In this document: one piece after another, positions 1 through 6,844 of the stretch | How the letters are laid out: the number at the start of each line of letters is the position of its first letter | Position numbering within the stretch: the first letter of the stretch is position 1 | Source of the DNA: Anaerolineaceae bacterium UBA5224 | GTDB lineage: Bacteria; Chloroflexota; Anaerolineae; Anaerolineales; Anaerolineaceae | Direction of reading: 5' to 3' | DNA length: 15,400 bases | NCBI GenBank assembly: GCA_002409365.1 | Contig: DHUW01000070.1 | Span: forward strand, 1 to 15,400 | Program-made: the position numbers and the translations under genes | The notes under the pieces: generated by a model | Database searches by the model: none | Seen by the model: only the letters and a program-made list of their open reading frames with translations | Told to the model about the DNA's origin: nothing

Positions 1-25
1 ACAGATGGGCGCAAAGCCCATCTGT
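1..25 (-). terminator. Hairpin terminator after the capA1-merR unit
   Basis: A perfect 10-bp stem (ACAGATGGGC at 1-10 with GCCCATCTGT at 16-25) encloses the 5-base loop GCAAA. It lies 17 bases beyond the stop of the MerR-type regulator gene, where an intrinsic terminator is expected. On the minus strand any U-tract would fall outside the window, so rho-independence cannot be confirmed. The stem is symmetric and could also serve a convergent plus-strand gene located to the left. Confidence 0.6.
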
Positions 26-42
26 TAGCCTTACTTGCAGGG

Positions 43-1002
43 TTACACCACGCCCATGGTTAACAAGCGGCGGATTCGTTCGAGATTTGTTTTCAAGGTT
101 TCTCCCAGGTAGACCCCGCCGAGTTCCTCGCGAGCACTTTCCTCCTGGCTGACATACTTTCCAAAGTAGGCAAATTTGGGCTTTCCACGAACACTGTTCA
201 ACTGCTTCGAGAAGCCATTCAACAAAAAGGCAGTTGGTTCGGAATTAATTGCCAGGCAGAGCAACTTCGGGCGGGAGATCTTGGCGTAATCTATCAGATC
301 TTCAGTCGGCAGGTCTTGCCCCAGGTATTCAACGTGATAATTGCTTTGACGCAGCAAGACCGCAAGCATCATCGCATCCATTTCTTCCATCTCTTCCGGT
401 CCACAGCCGACCAAAATTAGGGCACCTTCTTTAATGATCGGCAAGCCCTGCATGATACCAGCCAGGCGACCCTTGAGCACAGTGCTGGCATGGTGGCGGG
501 TGGTAATGCGGATATCACCCACAAACCAGGCTTCATCCAATAGTTCCAGGCAGGGTTGTACAACTTCCTGGAAGATCGTCAGGAGGTCAAAATAGAGTTG
601 AGTTTCCTCAAAAATCATGGCTGCGCGCTCTTCGTTGTGCGAAACCAGGGCGCCGAACATCAACTCTGCATAATGCCGGGCAGGTCGCGGAGCTTGTTTA
701 CGTGGTTTTGCGGGGCTAAAGGTCTGGATGCTTTCGGGCCATACTCCTTTTTCCCGGATCTGGTTAAACTGCTGAACCACCTGGCTGATGCTGATACCTG
801 AATCGACCCTACGCTGCACCCATAATAACAACTGAATATCCCGTTCTGAATAAAGCCGGTAACCGTTAGGCAGGCGAACTGGTTCAAGCAGGTTGTAGCG
901 TCGTTCCCAGGCGCGCAGTGTCACAGGTTTTATACCGGTGCGATGCTGTACTGCCTTGATCGTAAATTCGGGCTCTGATGGGTAACCGTCTATCGTGCTC
1001 AT
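43..1002 (-). CDS. MerR-family regulator with degenerate B12-binding domain (CarH/LitR-like)
   Basis: A 319-residue transcription factor. Residues 12-80 form a MerR winged helix-turn-helix (TIKAVQHRTGIKPVTLRAWE, then RR and a PNGYRLYSE segment). Residues 110-185 match the helical bundle and 193-300 the Rossmann-like cobalamin domain of CarH/LitR photoreceptors (LILVGCG, YLGQDLP, LLCLAINSEP). Two cobalamin signatures are damaged. The W-x9-E-H motif reads W159...R169-H170. The E-x-H lower-ligand motif reads E204-M-E206, with no histidine between residues 172 and 222. The fold is clear, but classical adenosylcobalamin light sensing is doubtful. The ATG overlaps the capA1 stop by 4 bases (ATGA) and has a strong AAGGAG about 6 bases upstream, inside capA1, so the two genes are co-transcribed and coupled. 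Its targets are unknown; the capA1 promoter is the obvious candidate by inference. Confidence 0.88.
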   Translation of the reverse strand: MSTIDGYPSEPEFTIKAVQHRTGIKPVTLRAWERRYNLLEPVRLPNGYRLYSERDIQLLLWVQRRVDSGISISQVVQQFNQIREKGVWPESIQTFSPAKPRKQAPRPARHYAELMFGALVSHNEERAAMIFEETQLYFDLLTIFQEVVQPCLELLDEAWFVGDIRITTRHHASTVLKGRLAGIMQGLPIIKEGALILVGCGPEEMEEMDAMMLAVLLRQSNYHVEYLGQDLPTEDLIDYAKISRPKLLCLAINSEPTAFLLNGFSKQLNSVRGKPKFAYFGKYVSQEESAREELGGVYLGETLKTNLERIRRLLTMGVV

Positions 1003-2717
1003 TGTGTGCTCCTTAATTCTGCAGAGGCATCAAAAACAATCTGGAGAAATTCTGCCCGTTCATCGGGTGTCATAAAACGCGGTTTCGCTGTATTTTCCAG
1101 CGTGATCGTGAACAACTGCGTGCTTATGTGTCGCCCCTGGTAGAAGAAATGTTTTTGGATAAATCCGTCATAGGTAATGTAAAATCCGGGTTGGTCGAAA
1201 AACAAGTTACCCAATCCATAATGAATAAGTGCACCGGAATAGAATTCGAGGGCTTTGCCAACATGCGATTGACTGCCATTGACGATCACAGCGCCAGCTT
1301 CAGCCAGGGGGCGAAAATCACGAATTTGCAGGCTGGTGGCGGTCTGCAGGTAATCTTCCTGGAACTGGAGGGTCACTATAGGCAGGTAACCTTCTTTCTT
1401 CAAATCTACAATGGTTTGCTTAATCCATCCCCAATCTTCACATGGTGCAGAGCCGCTGCTTTCGTCAGTTGCCCATGCCATCAGTGGACCATAAGAGTTA
1501 CATCCTACAAAAGCGAGTTTGTTACCGTTATGTTCAATTTTGAGGGGCGCTTTGGCACTTTTCAGGTCCGTGCCGCCAGCATACCATTGCATGCCATTCT
1601 CACGATAAAGATTCAGTGAATACGGTACAGAATCGATCTTATAAATGGCGCGCACGTCGTTATTGTGATTGCCTGTCAGCTCGACGATATCTGTACCGAG
1701 CTCTTTAAGCAGATCGATGTATTCGGGATCGCTGCAGAAAATAAAACCATCATAATCCGGGTCAGGAAAGGGACAATCTTCAAAGAAAGAGACCTCATTG
1801 CTTATATGTGTCAGGTCTGCTCCACGCATCACTTTGCGTATGTTGGTACCCGGGTAAAGCACGCCTTCAGTCGACATGACAAAAGCTGTGTCGCGTGCCA
1901 TGGCGGTCACACCCGTCATGATCAGGCTCGTCAATTGCTCTGGGTGGAAATTGCTTTCAGGCAGAAGTGCGCTCAATATTTCAGGCGTTACTTCAGGTCG
2001 GCTCACACCCAGGCGAATGCCGATCGGAAGCGAGAGGGCGTACTCTGACAGGTCAAACTCGTCGTCAAGCGGACTGATGCCGTCGATCGAGATAACCTTA
2101 AATTCCGGTTGAAGCAGATCAAAAGGCACGATCATCCAATAACCATTCGGTTCATCCGACAGACCACTGCTGGGCGTGGGTTGAAGAGCGACCCGATGCG
2201 GATATTTAGGATCGATCAGGCGCTTCAACAAAAGAAGGGGTTCTTTTGCATAGACTCCCTTGAAAGGCGCATTCTTGCGGTCTCCGGTCCCGGTAAGCTG
2301 CGCTTTCAGCTCATCGAGAGTGATGTCATCCTGGACGGTAAAGAAAGGTGCCACCAGGGCATACACCTGGTAATTTACCAATTCATAAGTTTGCTCAGCG
2401 GAGACGACTTCCACGATGATATCGGCTTCAATGGGGTTGTCCGTCAGGACCATGCCGAGTGGGGTTGGTGTGTTTTCGAATAATTTTTCAGGCAGGCTGG
2501 CGCTGAGGTATAACCTGAGCGGACCAGGGGTAGGGCTTGGACTTGGAGAAGGGCTTGGCTGTTTGGTGGCGGTAGCATCAGGCTGTGAAGTGGGTGAAGT
2601 TAATTCAGTCTCGGAAACCTGCGAAGAAACGTTCTGGCATGCTGAAAGTAAGAGACTGCAAGCCAGAATAAACAGAACGATTTTTGTGATTAAGTGATTA
2701 CTATAATTTCCAGTCAT
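999..2717 (-). CDS. CapA-family (PGA_cap) lipoprotein 1
   Basis: A 572-residue exported lipoprotein. A basic/hydrophobic signal ends in the lipobox LLSAC, with lipidated Cys27, followed by a Ser/Pro/Thr-rich linker (about 38-66). Residues 118-215 resemble a periplasmic-binding-protein segment (YALVAPF, ITLDELKAQLTG, WMIVPFDLLQPEFKVISIDG). Residues 265-550 match the PGA_cap fold of capsule/poly-gamma-glutamate proteins: HISNEV, DIVELTGNHNND (344-354), GSQSHV (481-486), HYGLGNLFFDQ. Expected metallophosphatase residues are altered: the GD motif reads TGVTAM (268-273) and the usual GHxPH reads GSQSH. Its role is probably at the cell surface, and poly-gamma-glutamate synthesis itself is not supported because no capB/capC genes are present. 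The start is chosen for the intact signal peptide and an AGGAG about 12 bases upstream. It is a full-length paralogue of the protein at 9083-10786. Confidence 0.87.
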   Translation of the reverse strand: MTGNYSNHLITKIVLFILACSLLLSACQNVSSQVSETELTSPTSQPDATATKQPSPSPSPSPTPGPLRLYLSASLPEKLFENTPTPLGMVLTDNPIEADIIVEVVSAEQTYELVNYQVYALVAPFFTVQDDITLDELKAQLTGTGDRKNAPFKGVYAKEPLLLLKRLIDPKYPHRVALQPTPSSGLSDEPNGYWMIVPFDLLQPEFKVISIDGISPLDDEFDLSEYALSLPIGIRLGVSRPEVTPEILSALLPESNFHPEQLTSLIMTGVTAMARDTAFVMSTEGVLYPGTNIRKVMRGADLTHISNEVSFFEDCPFPDPDYDGFIFCSDPEYIDLLKELGTDIVELTGNHNNDVRAIYKIDSVPYSLNLYRENGMQWYAGGTDLKSAKAPLKIEHNGNKLAFVGCNSYGPLMAWATDESSGSAPCEDWGWIKQTIVDLKKEGYLPIVTLQFQEDYLQTATSLQIRDFRPLAEAGAVIVNGSQSHVGKALEFYSGALIHYGLGNLFFDQPGFYITYDGFIQKHFFYQGRHISTQLFTITLENTAKPRFMTPDERAEFLQIVFDASAELRSTQ

Positions 2718-2776
2718 TTGTTAATTGGTCTCCTGAATAAGCGGAGAAAAATACCTTATAAGTGATTGCGCTACTT

Positions 2777-2805
2777 TGTATAACCTTGATTATAGCTTCT
2801 CTCAA
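2777..2805 (-). promoter_or_regulatory. Sigma-70-like promoter of capA1-merR
   Basis: On the minus strand TTGAGA (2805-2800) and TATACA (2782-2777) are separated by exactly 17 bases. The start would fall near 2770, giving a leader of about 53 bases to the capA1 ATG at 2717 with an AGGAG site inside it. A second TATAAT at 2794-2789 lies within the spacer but has no well-spaced -35 box. This is a motif match only. Confidence 0.5.
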
Positions 2806-2879
2806 CGAGGGGCGCAATGTCAAATTCCTCGATGAAAGTTTAATATTTGTAAATACCTGTAATGGAAACTGAAGGACGG

Positions 2880-3374
2880 CTAAGGGTTCAATCCATCCGG
2901 TGGCTGGGCTCCATATTGGTTGAAGAGGTCCTCCCACTGCTGAATTTCTTCATCAGACATTGCTGGTTGTTCCGTGTCGGCTTGCGACTCTTGTTCATAA
3001 AAATCCCGCAGCAACCGGGCAAATTCCTGGCTGGTAAGGACCGCTGCGCGATAAGTCCGGGCAGAAGCCTGGACGGTGCGGTCGGAACTTACCAGGGTGT
3101 GGTTTTGGCTGGCACCTCTCAGCTGGCGGAAATAATTAGCGATTGCAGCATCTGCAGTTTGACCGGCAGGCACAAAGACTGCTTTGACAAGGCCAAAATT
3201 GCGCTGACCGGCTTGCCCTGTGGCTGCCCGGTCAAAAAAAACCATAGCACGCGAATTTTTAGCACGAAGATAGGGGGTTAACAGACCGACCAAGGCTTGC
3301 TCGTCGTCAAGGTCCCTCAGGGTCAACCCCCGGATGTTTGGAATCAGATTATGACCGTCGATAACGTATTGCAT
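2880..3374 (-). CDS. YacP-like NYN-domain protein, probable ribonuclease
   Basis: A 164-residue protein with the PIN-like NYN fold found in YacP/Rae1-type endoribonucleases. Its acidic positions are VIDGHN (Asp6), FFDRA (Asp48), TADAAI (Asp75) and VSSDR (Asp98). The spacing matches a Mg2+-binding NYN active site, so metal-dependent RNA cleavage is expected. Bacillus Rae1 cuts mRNA in the ribosomal A site, but equivalence here is only inference. The tail after residue 125 is acidic and Gln-rich with a predicted short helix, and is not part of the core domain. There is no clear Shine-Dalgarno sequence. A TACAAT box ends 6 bases before the ATG, so the transcript may be leaderless. It is divergent from the zinc-ribbon operon across 71 bases. 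Confidence 0.82.
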   Translation of the reverse strand: MQYVIDGHNLIPNIRGLTLRDLDDEQALVGLLTPYLRAKNSRAMVFFDRAATGQAGQRNFGLVKAVFVPAGQTADAAIANYFRQLRGASQNHTLVSSDRTVQASARTYRAAVLTSQEFARLLRDFYEQESQADTEQPAMSDEEIQQWEDLFNQYGAQPPDGLNP

Positions 3375-3380
3375 GCAAAT

Positions 3381-3386
3381 ATTGTA
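3381..3386 (-). promoter_or_regulatory. Candidate leaderless -10 box of the NYN gene
   Basis: TACAAT on the minus strand lies 6 bases upstream of the ATG at 3374-3372. This would place the transcription start at, or one or two bases before, the start codon. No Shine-Dalgarno sequence is present and no convincing -35 box is seen at 16-18 bases. An 11-bp palindrome (CAGCC-A-GGCTG, 3390-3400) sits immediately upstream and could bind a regulator. Confidence 0.35.
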
Positions 3387-3429
3387 ACCCAGCCAGGCTG
3401 TATGCGTTTTTTTGATTTACCAGCACGAT

Positions 3430-3435
3430 TATAAT
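3430..3435 (+). promoter_or_regulatory. Candidate -10 box of the zinc-ribbon operon
   Basis: A perfect TATAAT ends 10 bases before the ATG at 3446, so the start would fall only about 3-4 bases before the start codon. No Shine-Dalgarno sequence precedes this ATG. TTGATT at 3412-3417 is too close (12-base spacer) to be its -35 element. The position fits a leaderless or near-leaderless transcript. Confidence 0.4.
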
Positions 3436-3445
3436 TAGTAGTACA

Positions 3446-4732
3446 ATGGAAAACTTATCCAACAACGACGATTTTCAAGAAGTCACCTCGGCAATCCCCG
3501 GTATCTCTGTATTTGCCCCCAAACCAAAAGTCGACGAACGACGAAATGCCCAGACTTATACCTGCCCCCAATGCGGCGGACACCTGGCTTATAACCTGGT
3601 CACGTCAGGGTTGGCGTGCCAATATTGTGGCTACCAGGCAACAGTGCAGGCTCGTCCGCTCGGACCAGTTGCAGGAAATCGTGAATTTACCGTAGATACG
3701 ATGAAACAGGCAGATCAAGGTTGGGGTAAACTGCGCAACCTGGTGCATTGTCAACAGTGTGGAGCCGAATTGACGTATCCGCAAGGTGCTGTTGCAACCA
3801 GTTGCCCCTATTGCGGCTCCAATAGTGTCAATGTTACAGTCAGTGAGAGCAACTTGTTTCAGCCCCAGTCGCTTCTCCCTTTCAGCATAAAACCCGATCA
3901 GTTGAAACAGTTTACCCAGGTTTGGCTCCAGGATGGCTGGATGCATCCTTCTACGCTGGGTGAGGCTGCACGGATGGATAAATTCATCCCGTTTTATCTA
4001 CCTTACTGGGCGTTTTCGACCGACATCTCATTTGATTGGCAAGCTGAAGTGGCACATACGGTTACCGATCGTTATTACGATGACGCCAGTAAAAGTTGGA
4101 AAACGCGCACACGTATCGAATGGCGTTGGGAGAACGGCTCGGTGCAAAAGAAGTACACCAACTTGTTGATTTGTGGAGTGAACCCAAAACGTTTGAATTC
4201 GAACATCCTTGATGAGCTGCAACCATTCGATATGAGCAAATTGGTCGCTTTCAACCCCGATTACCTAGCGGGAATCAATGCCAATGCCTTTGACATCGAT
4301 TTAAATACAGCCTGGGGGGAAGCCAAAATCAAACTTCGTGAAGCGGCACGTGAGTTGGCGATCCGGGATGCCAGCAACCGCCAGGTTCGTAACCTGACCA
4401 TTGATATGAGTTATGCAGACGAAAATTGGCGCTATCTGTTTTTGCCAGTCTATATCGCTGTTTACTTGTATGAAGGCAAGAGTTACCAGGTCATGGTCAA
4501 TGGTCAAACCGGAAAGATCTTCGGCCAGAAACCGATTGACTGGAAGAAGGTATGGACCGCAATCATCCTGGCTCTTGCACCGGGCTTGTTGTTGATGTTG
4601 ATCGGTCTGCCTTTTATTCTGCTGGCAGGAAGTGGACTGGGAGTTATTTTTATCGGGTTCATCTTACTGCTTATTGGCGGTGCAATCGGTTTCTCAATTT
4701 ACAGCAAAGCGACCCGATTGGAGGCATTGTGA
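3446..4732 (+). CDS. Double zinc-ribbon membrane protein (YdjG-like), copy 1
   Basis: A 428-residue protein with two N-terminal zinc ribbons: C40-x2-C43...C58-x2-C61 and C102-x2-C105...C120-x2-C123. A conserved middle region carries LLPFSIKP (143-150), FIPFYLPYWAF (180-190), FNPDYLAGINANAFD and LFLPVYIAVYLY. It continues into VNGQTGKIFGQKP (351-363) and two C-terminal transmembrane helices (about 367-391 and 394-417). This order matches the family often mislabelled as PriA helicase or TFIIB-type zinc-ribbon protein, which includes Bacillus YdjG, a membrane partner of a PspA-like protein. There is no helicase domain. A role in envelope stress or as a membrane scaffold is inference. It overlaps the next gene by 4 bases (GTGA). 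Confidence 0.78.
   Translation: MENLSNNDDFQEVTSAIPGISVFAPKPKVDERRNAQTYTCPQCGGHLAYNLVTSGLACQYCGYQATVQARPLGPVAGNREFTVDTMKQADQGWGKLRNLVHCQQCGAELTYPQGAVATSCPYCGSNSVNVTVSESNLFQPQSLLPFSIKPDQLKQFTQVWLQDGWMHPSTLGEAARMDKFIPFYLPYWAFSTDISFDWQAEVAHTVTDRYYDDASKSWKTRTRIEWRWENGSVQKKYTNLLICGVNPKRLNSNILDELQPFDMSKLVAFNPDYLAGINANAFDIDLNTAWGEAKIKLREAARELAIRDASNRQVRNLTIDMSYADENWRYLFLPVYIAVYLYEGKSYQVMVNGQTGKIFGQKPIDWKKVWTAIILALAPGLLLMLIGLPFILLAGSGLGVIFIGFILLLIGGAIGFSIYSKATRLEAL
4720..4724 (+). promoter_or_regulatory. Ribosome binding site that decides the GTG start of the second zinc-ribbon gene
   Basis: GGAGG lies 4 bases before GTG at 4729-4731, inside the last codons of the upstream gene. It supports this GTG over an in-frame ATG at 4552, whose extra 59 codons would lie wholly inside the upstream gene and translate into unrelated sequence. 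Confidence 0.7.
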
Positions 4733-5835
4733 GCGAGTTAAATGCAGCCAATCTTTCTACCCCTGAAGTACGGGAAGATGCCTCCTGGATGCCAGGGGCA
4801 AAGCTTGAAGCCTGCCCGGGATGCAAGCGGGTATTCCTGGTGCCAGCAGAAAAAAGCCAGCAGCTCTGCCCATTATGCTACCAGGCAAATTTGGCACCCC
4901 AACCGAGTTACATCCGGCGGGAATCCCCAGAAATCGTCGTCCAGACTCAACTGAACTCAGCAGCCCTGCAGCAAAATCTGGAGAGCTTTATTGAACCAGT
5001 TCCCTATCGCCTGGCAGATCTGACTGTTGAAAACCTGGTTAATCGGGCACAATTGGTCTGGTGGCCGTTATGGCTCGTGGATGCCGATCTGCAGGGCAAT
5101 TGGACTGGCACGATGGGCTTCGACTACCAGGTCAGAACCGCCAAAGAGAATTTTGGAAACGGTGGCTGGCAAAGCAGGAGTACTCTGCGCACGCAGACCC
5201 GCTACGAACAGCGCAAAGGGACCTTGAACCGTCATTATGACAATATTAAGGTGCCGGCTCTGCGTTCACACCAAAAACGCCTGGAGCAAATTGGAAATTA
5301 TGAATCTAAACCCAGCCTTGCCTACCGGGATGGAATTTTGGGTCAAAATAGTGTTCAAATTCCTGAGATTGAACCTCAAGAGCTGCTGGAAGTCGCTAAA
5401 ACGCACTTGCACAGTGCAGCCGAGCAGGAAATCATGCAGGCAAATGCCGCCCAGCACCGCCAGAATGTCAAGTTTACCGGTGATTATCTCAATCCCAACT
5501 GGACTCAGCTGCTTATGCCCATCATCAGCAGCTGGTACAAGGATGATGAGGGAGTAACCCATCCGATTACGATCAACGGACAAAGCGGAAAAATTTATGG
5601 CAAGCCCCTGTCATCCACAAAGCAGGCCTCCCGGCTGACACTTGGACTCCTGGCGATCCCGGCTTTGTTATTCCTGGCTTTGTTGGTGGTCTCTCTTGTT
5701 GCTCCAAACTCGTTGCCAGTGGATTCGGTGTGTAGTGGCGTAATTTTGTTCTTCCTGGCTCTCATCGCTTTGATCCCCCTGTTTCGGGCGCACCAATGGA
5801 ACATGCGGGAAAACAAAATCGAAGATTTCAGATAG
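4729..5835 (+). CDS. Zinc-ribbon membrane protein (YdjG-like), copy 2
   Basis: A 368-residue protein from the GTG at 4729. It has a single zinc ribbon, C29-x2-C32...C47-x2-C50, where its neighbour has two. Residues 108-120 (QLVWWPLWLVDAD) correspond to the FIPFYLPYWAF segment of copy 1. TINGQSGKIYGKP (281-293) corresponds to VNGQTGKIFGQKP. Both proteins end in two transmembrane helices, here about 303-325 and 332-353, followed by a short charged tail. The middle domain has diverged strongly, with a Gln/Asn/Arg-rich central stretch. The shared plan suggests an old tandem duplication, and the two products may form a heteromeric complex, as proposed for zinc-ribbon partners of PspA-like proteins. 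Translation is coupled to the upstream gene through a GTGA overlap. Confidence 0.75.
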   Translation: MSELNAANLSTPEVREDASWMPGAKLEACPGCKRVFLVPAEKSQQLCPLCYQANLAPQPSYIRRESPEIVVQTQLNSAALQQNLESFIEPVPYRLADLTVENLVNRAQLVWWPLWLVDADLQGNWTGTMGFDYQVRTAKENFGNGGWQSRSTLRTQTRYEQRKGTLNRHYDNIKVPALRSHQKRLEQIGNYESKPSLAYRDGILGQNSVQIPEIEPQELLEVAKTHLHSAAEQEIMQANAAQHRQNVKFTGDYLNPNWTQLLMPIISSWYKDDEGVTHPITINGQSGKIYGKPLSSTKQASRLTLGLLAIPALLFLALLVVSLVAPNSLPVDSVCSGVILFFLALIALIPLFRAHQWNMRENKIEDFR

Positions 5836-5845
5836 GCTGCGGAAT

Positions 5846-6199
5846 ATGATGCTGTTCTATATTGCATTCCTTCTTTACCTGTCAGGTGTTATTGGTGTGC
5901 TGGTGGAAGGACCGGGCGAATTCTGGTTGTGGTTTCTCTCTTTTGGGGTCTTGATGGACCTTACTTTATTTTTGCTTTCTTATCTTGGTTCCAAAAAACT
6001 CAGTGCTGTTAAAAAAGTCGACATGCTCGCGAAGGTCGCTCATTTTTTGGTGTTTCCCCTGGCTGGTTTGGCATTTTATTTTCGCCTGAAAGCGGAAATT
6101 TCGTCGTTTTCTCTCGTTGTGAGTATAATATTGATCATATGGACGTATTCGATTTTTAAACTACATAAATCGTGGCGGAGGCAAGTTCGAAATGAATAA
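5846..6199 (+). CDS. Small integral membrane protein of unknown function
   Basis: A 117-residue, strongly hydrophobic protein with about four predicted transmembrane helices (near 2-20, 24-45, 62-81 and 87-107) and a basic C-terminus (HKSWRRQVRNE). I do not recognise the family. It starts 10 bases after the second zinc-ribbon gene and overlaps the start of upp by 8 bases, so it is very likely translated from the same message. No strong Shine-Dalgarno sequence is visible, and the second ATG of the ATGATG pair could equally be used. The tight packing suggests a real gene. Confidence 0.62.
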   Translation: MMLFYIAFLLYLSGVIGVLVEGPGEFWLWFLSFGVLMDLTLFLLSYLGSKKLSAVKKVDMLAKVAHFLVFPLAGLAFYFRLKAEISSFSLVVSIILIIWTYSIFKLHKSWRRQVRNE

Positions 6200-6815
6200 C
6201 GTATACCCATCATCGCACCCCCTGGTTGGCGCAAAACTGACACTCTTACGTAATGTCAAGACCGATTCAAAAAAGTTTCGCGAACTGATCCGTGAGATCG
6301 CTGCAATGCTTGCTTATGAAGCAACAGCTGATCTGGCAATCAGAGAGATCGAGGTGCAAACTCCGCTCATGGTCACCAAGGGTTCAGCCCTGATGGAACG
6401 TGTCGGCCTGGTTCCGATATTACGATCGGGTCTGGGGATGGTGGAAGGTTTCTGGGAGCTGATGCCCGGAGCAGAGGTCTGGCATATCGGGCTTTATCGC
6501 GATGAGAAAACTCTCAAACCGGTCTCTTATTACAACAGGCTTCCAGTGGAACCAACAGTTTCGGTCAGCCTGGTGCTTGACCCCATGCTTGCAACCGGCG
6601 GTTCAGCTGTTGCGACAGTAGACATTTTAAAGGCGTGGGGCGTTAAAAAGATCAAGTTTGTTGGGATTCTTGCCGCTCCGGAAGGTATCGAGCGGCTGCA
6701 CAACGCCCATCCGGATGTGCCAATTCATGTTGCCAAGATCGATGAAGGTTTGAACGAACATGGCTTTATTTTGCCTGGTCTGGGCGACGCCGGTGACAGG
6801 CAATTTGGTACATAA
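6192..6815 (+). CDS. upp: Uracil phosphoribosyltransferase
   Basis: A 207-residue cytoplasmic enzyme of normal family length. It converts uracil and phosphoribosyl pyrophosphate to UMP in pyrimidine salvage. The PRPP-binding loop LVLDPMLATGGSAV is at 127-140. The family-typical VPILRSGLGMVEG is at 74-86, and the C-terminal uracil-binding stretch GFILPGLGDAGDRQFGT ends the protein. All key regions are intact. GGAGG lies about 10 bases upstream of the ATG, inside the preceding membrane-protein gene, which it overlaps by 8 bases. It is the last gene of the plus-strand unit and runs convergently towards mutY with only 29 bases between them. I see no hairpin terminator in that gap. Confidence 0.97.
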   Translation: MNNVYPSSHPLVGAKLTLLRNVKTDSKKFRELIREIAAMLAYEATADLAIREIEVQTPLMVTKGSALMERVGLVPILRSGLGMVEGFWELMPGAEVWHIGLYRDEKTLKPVSYYNRLPVEPTVSVSLVLDPMLATGGSAVATVDILKAWGVKKIKFVGILAAPEGIERLHNAHPDVPIHVAKIDEGLNEHGFILPGLGDAGDRQFGT

Positions 6816-6844
6816 GAGATTTTTATAATACCTACAAGACATAC

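Noticed and set aside
999..2717. Poly-gamma-glutamate capsule synthesis operon
   Set aside because: Only CapA-like lipoproteins are present. No capB ligase, capC or transport genes occur, and the metallophosphatase motifs are altered.
2789..2823. A consensus TTGACA (2823-2818) and TATAAT (2794-2789) on the minus strand upstream of capA1
   Set aside because: The 23-base spacer is too long for sigma-70. The TTGAGA/TATACA pair with 17 bases is better placed.
4552..4728. An ATG-initiated N-terminal extension of the second zinc-ribbon protein
   Set aside because: It lies entirely inside the upstream gene in another frame and encodes unrelated residues. The GTG at 4729 has a GGAGG site and gives a normal start for the family.
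3446..4732. PriA replication-restart helicase, a common label for such proteins
   Set aside because: There are no Walker motifs or helicase domains. The zinc ribbons are followed by a beta-rich region and two membrane helices.
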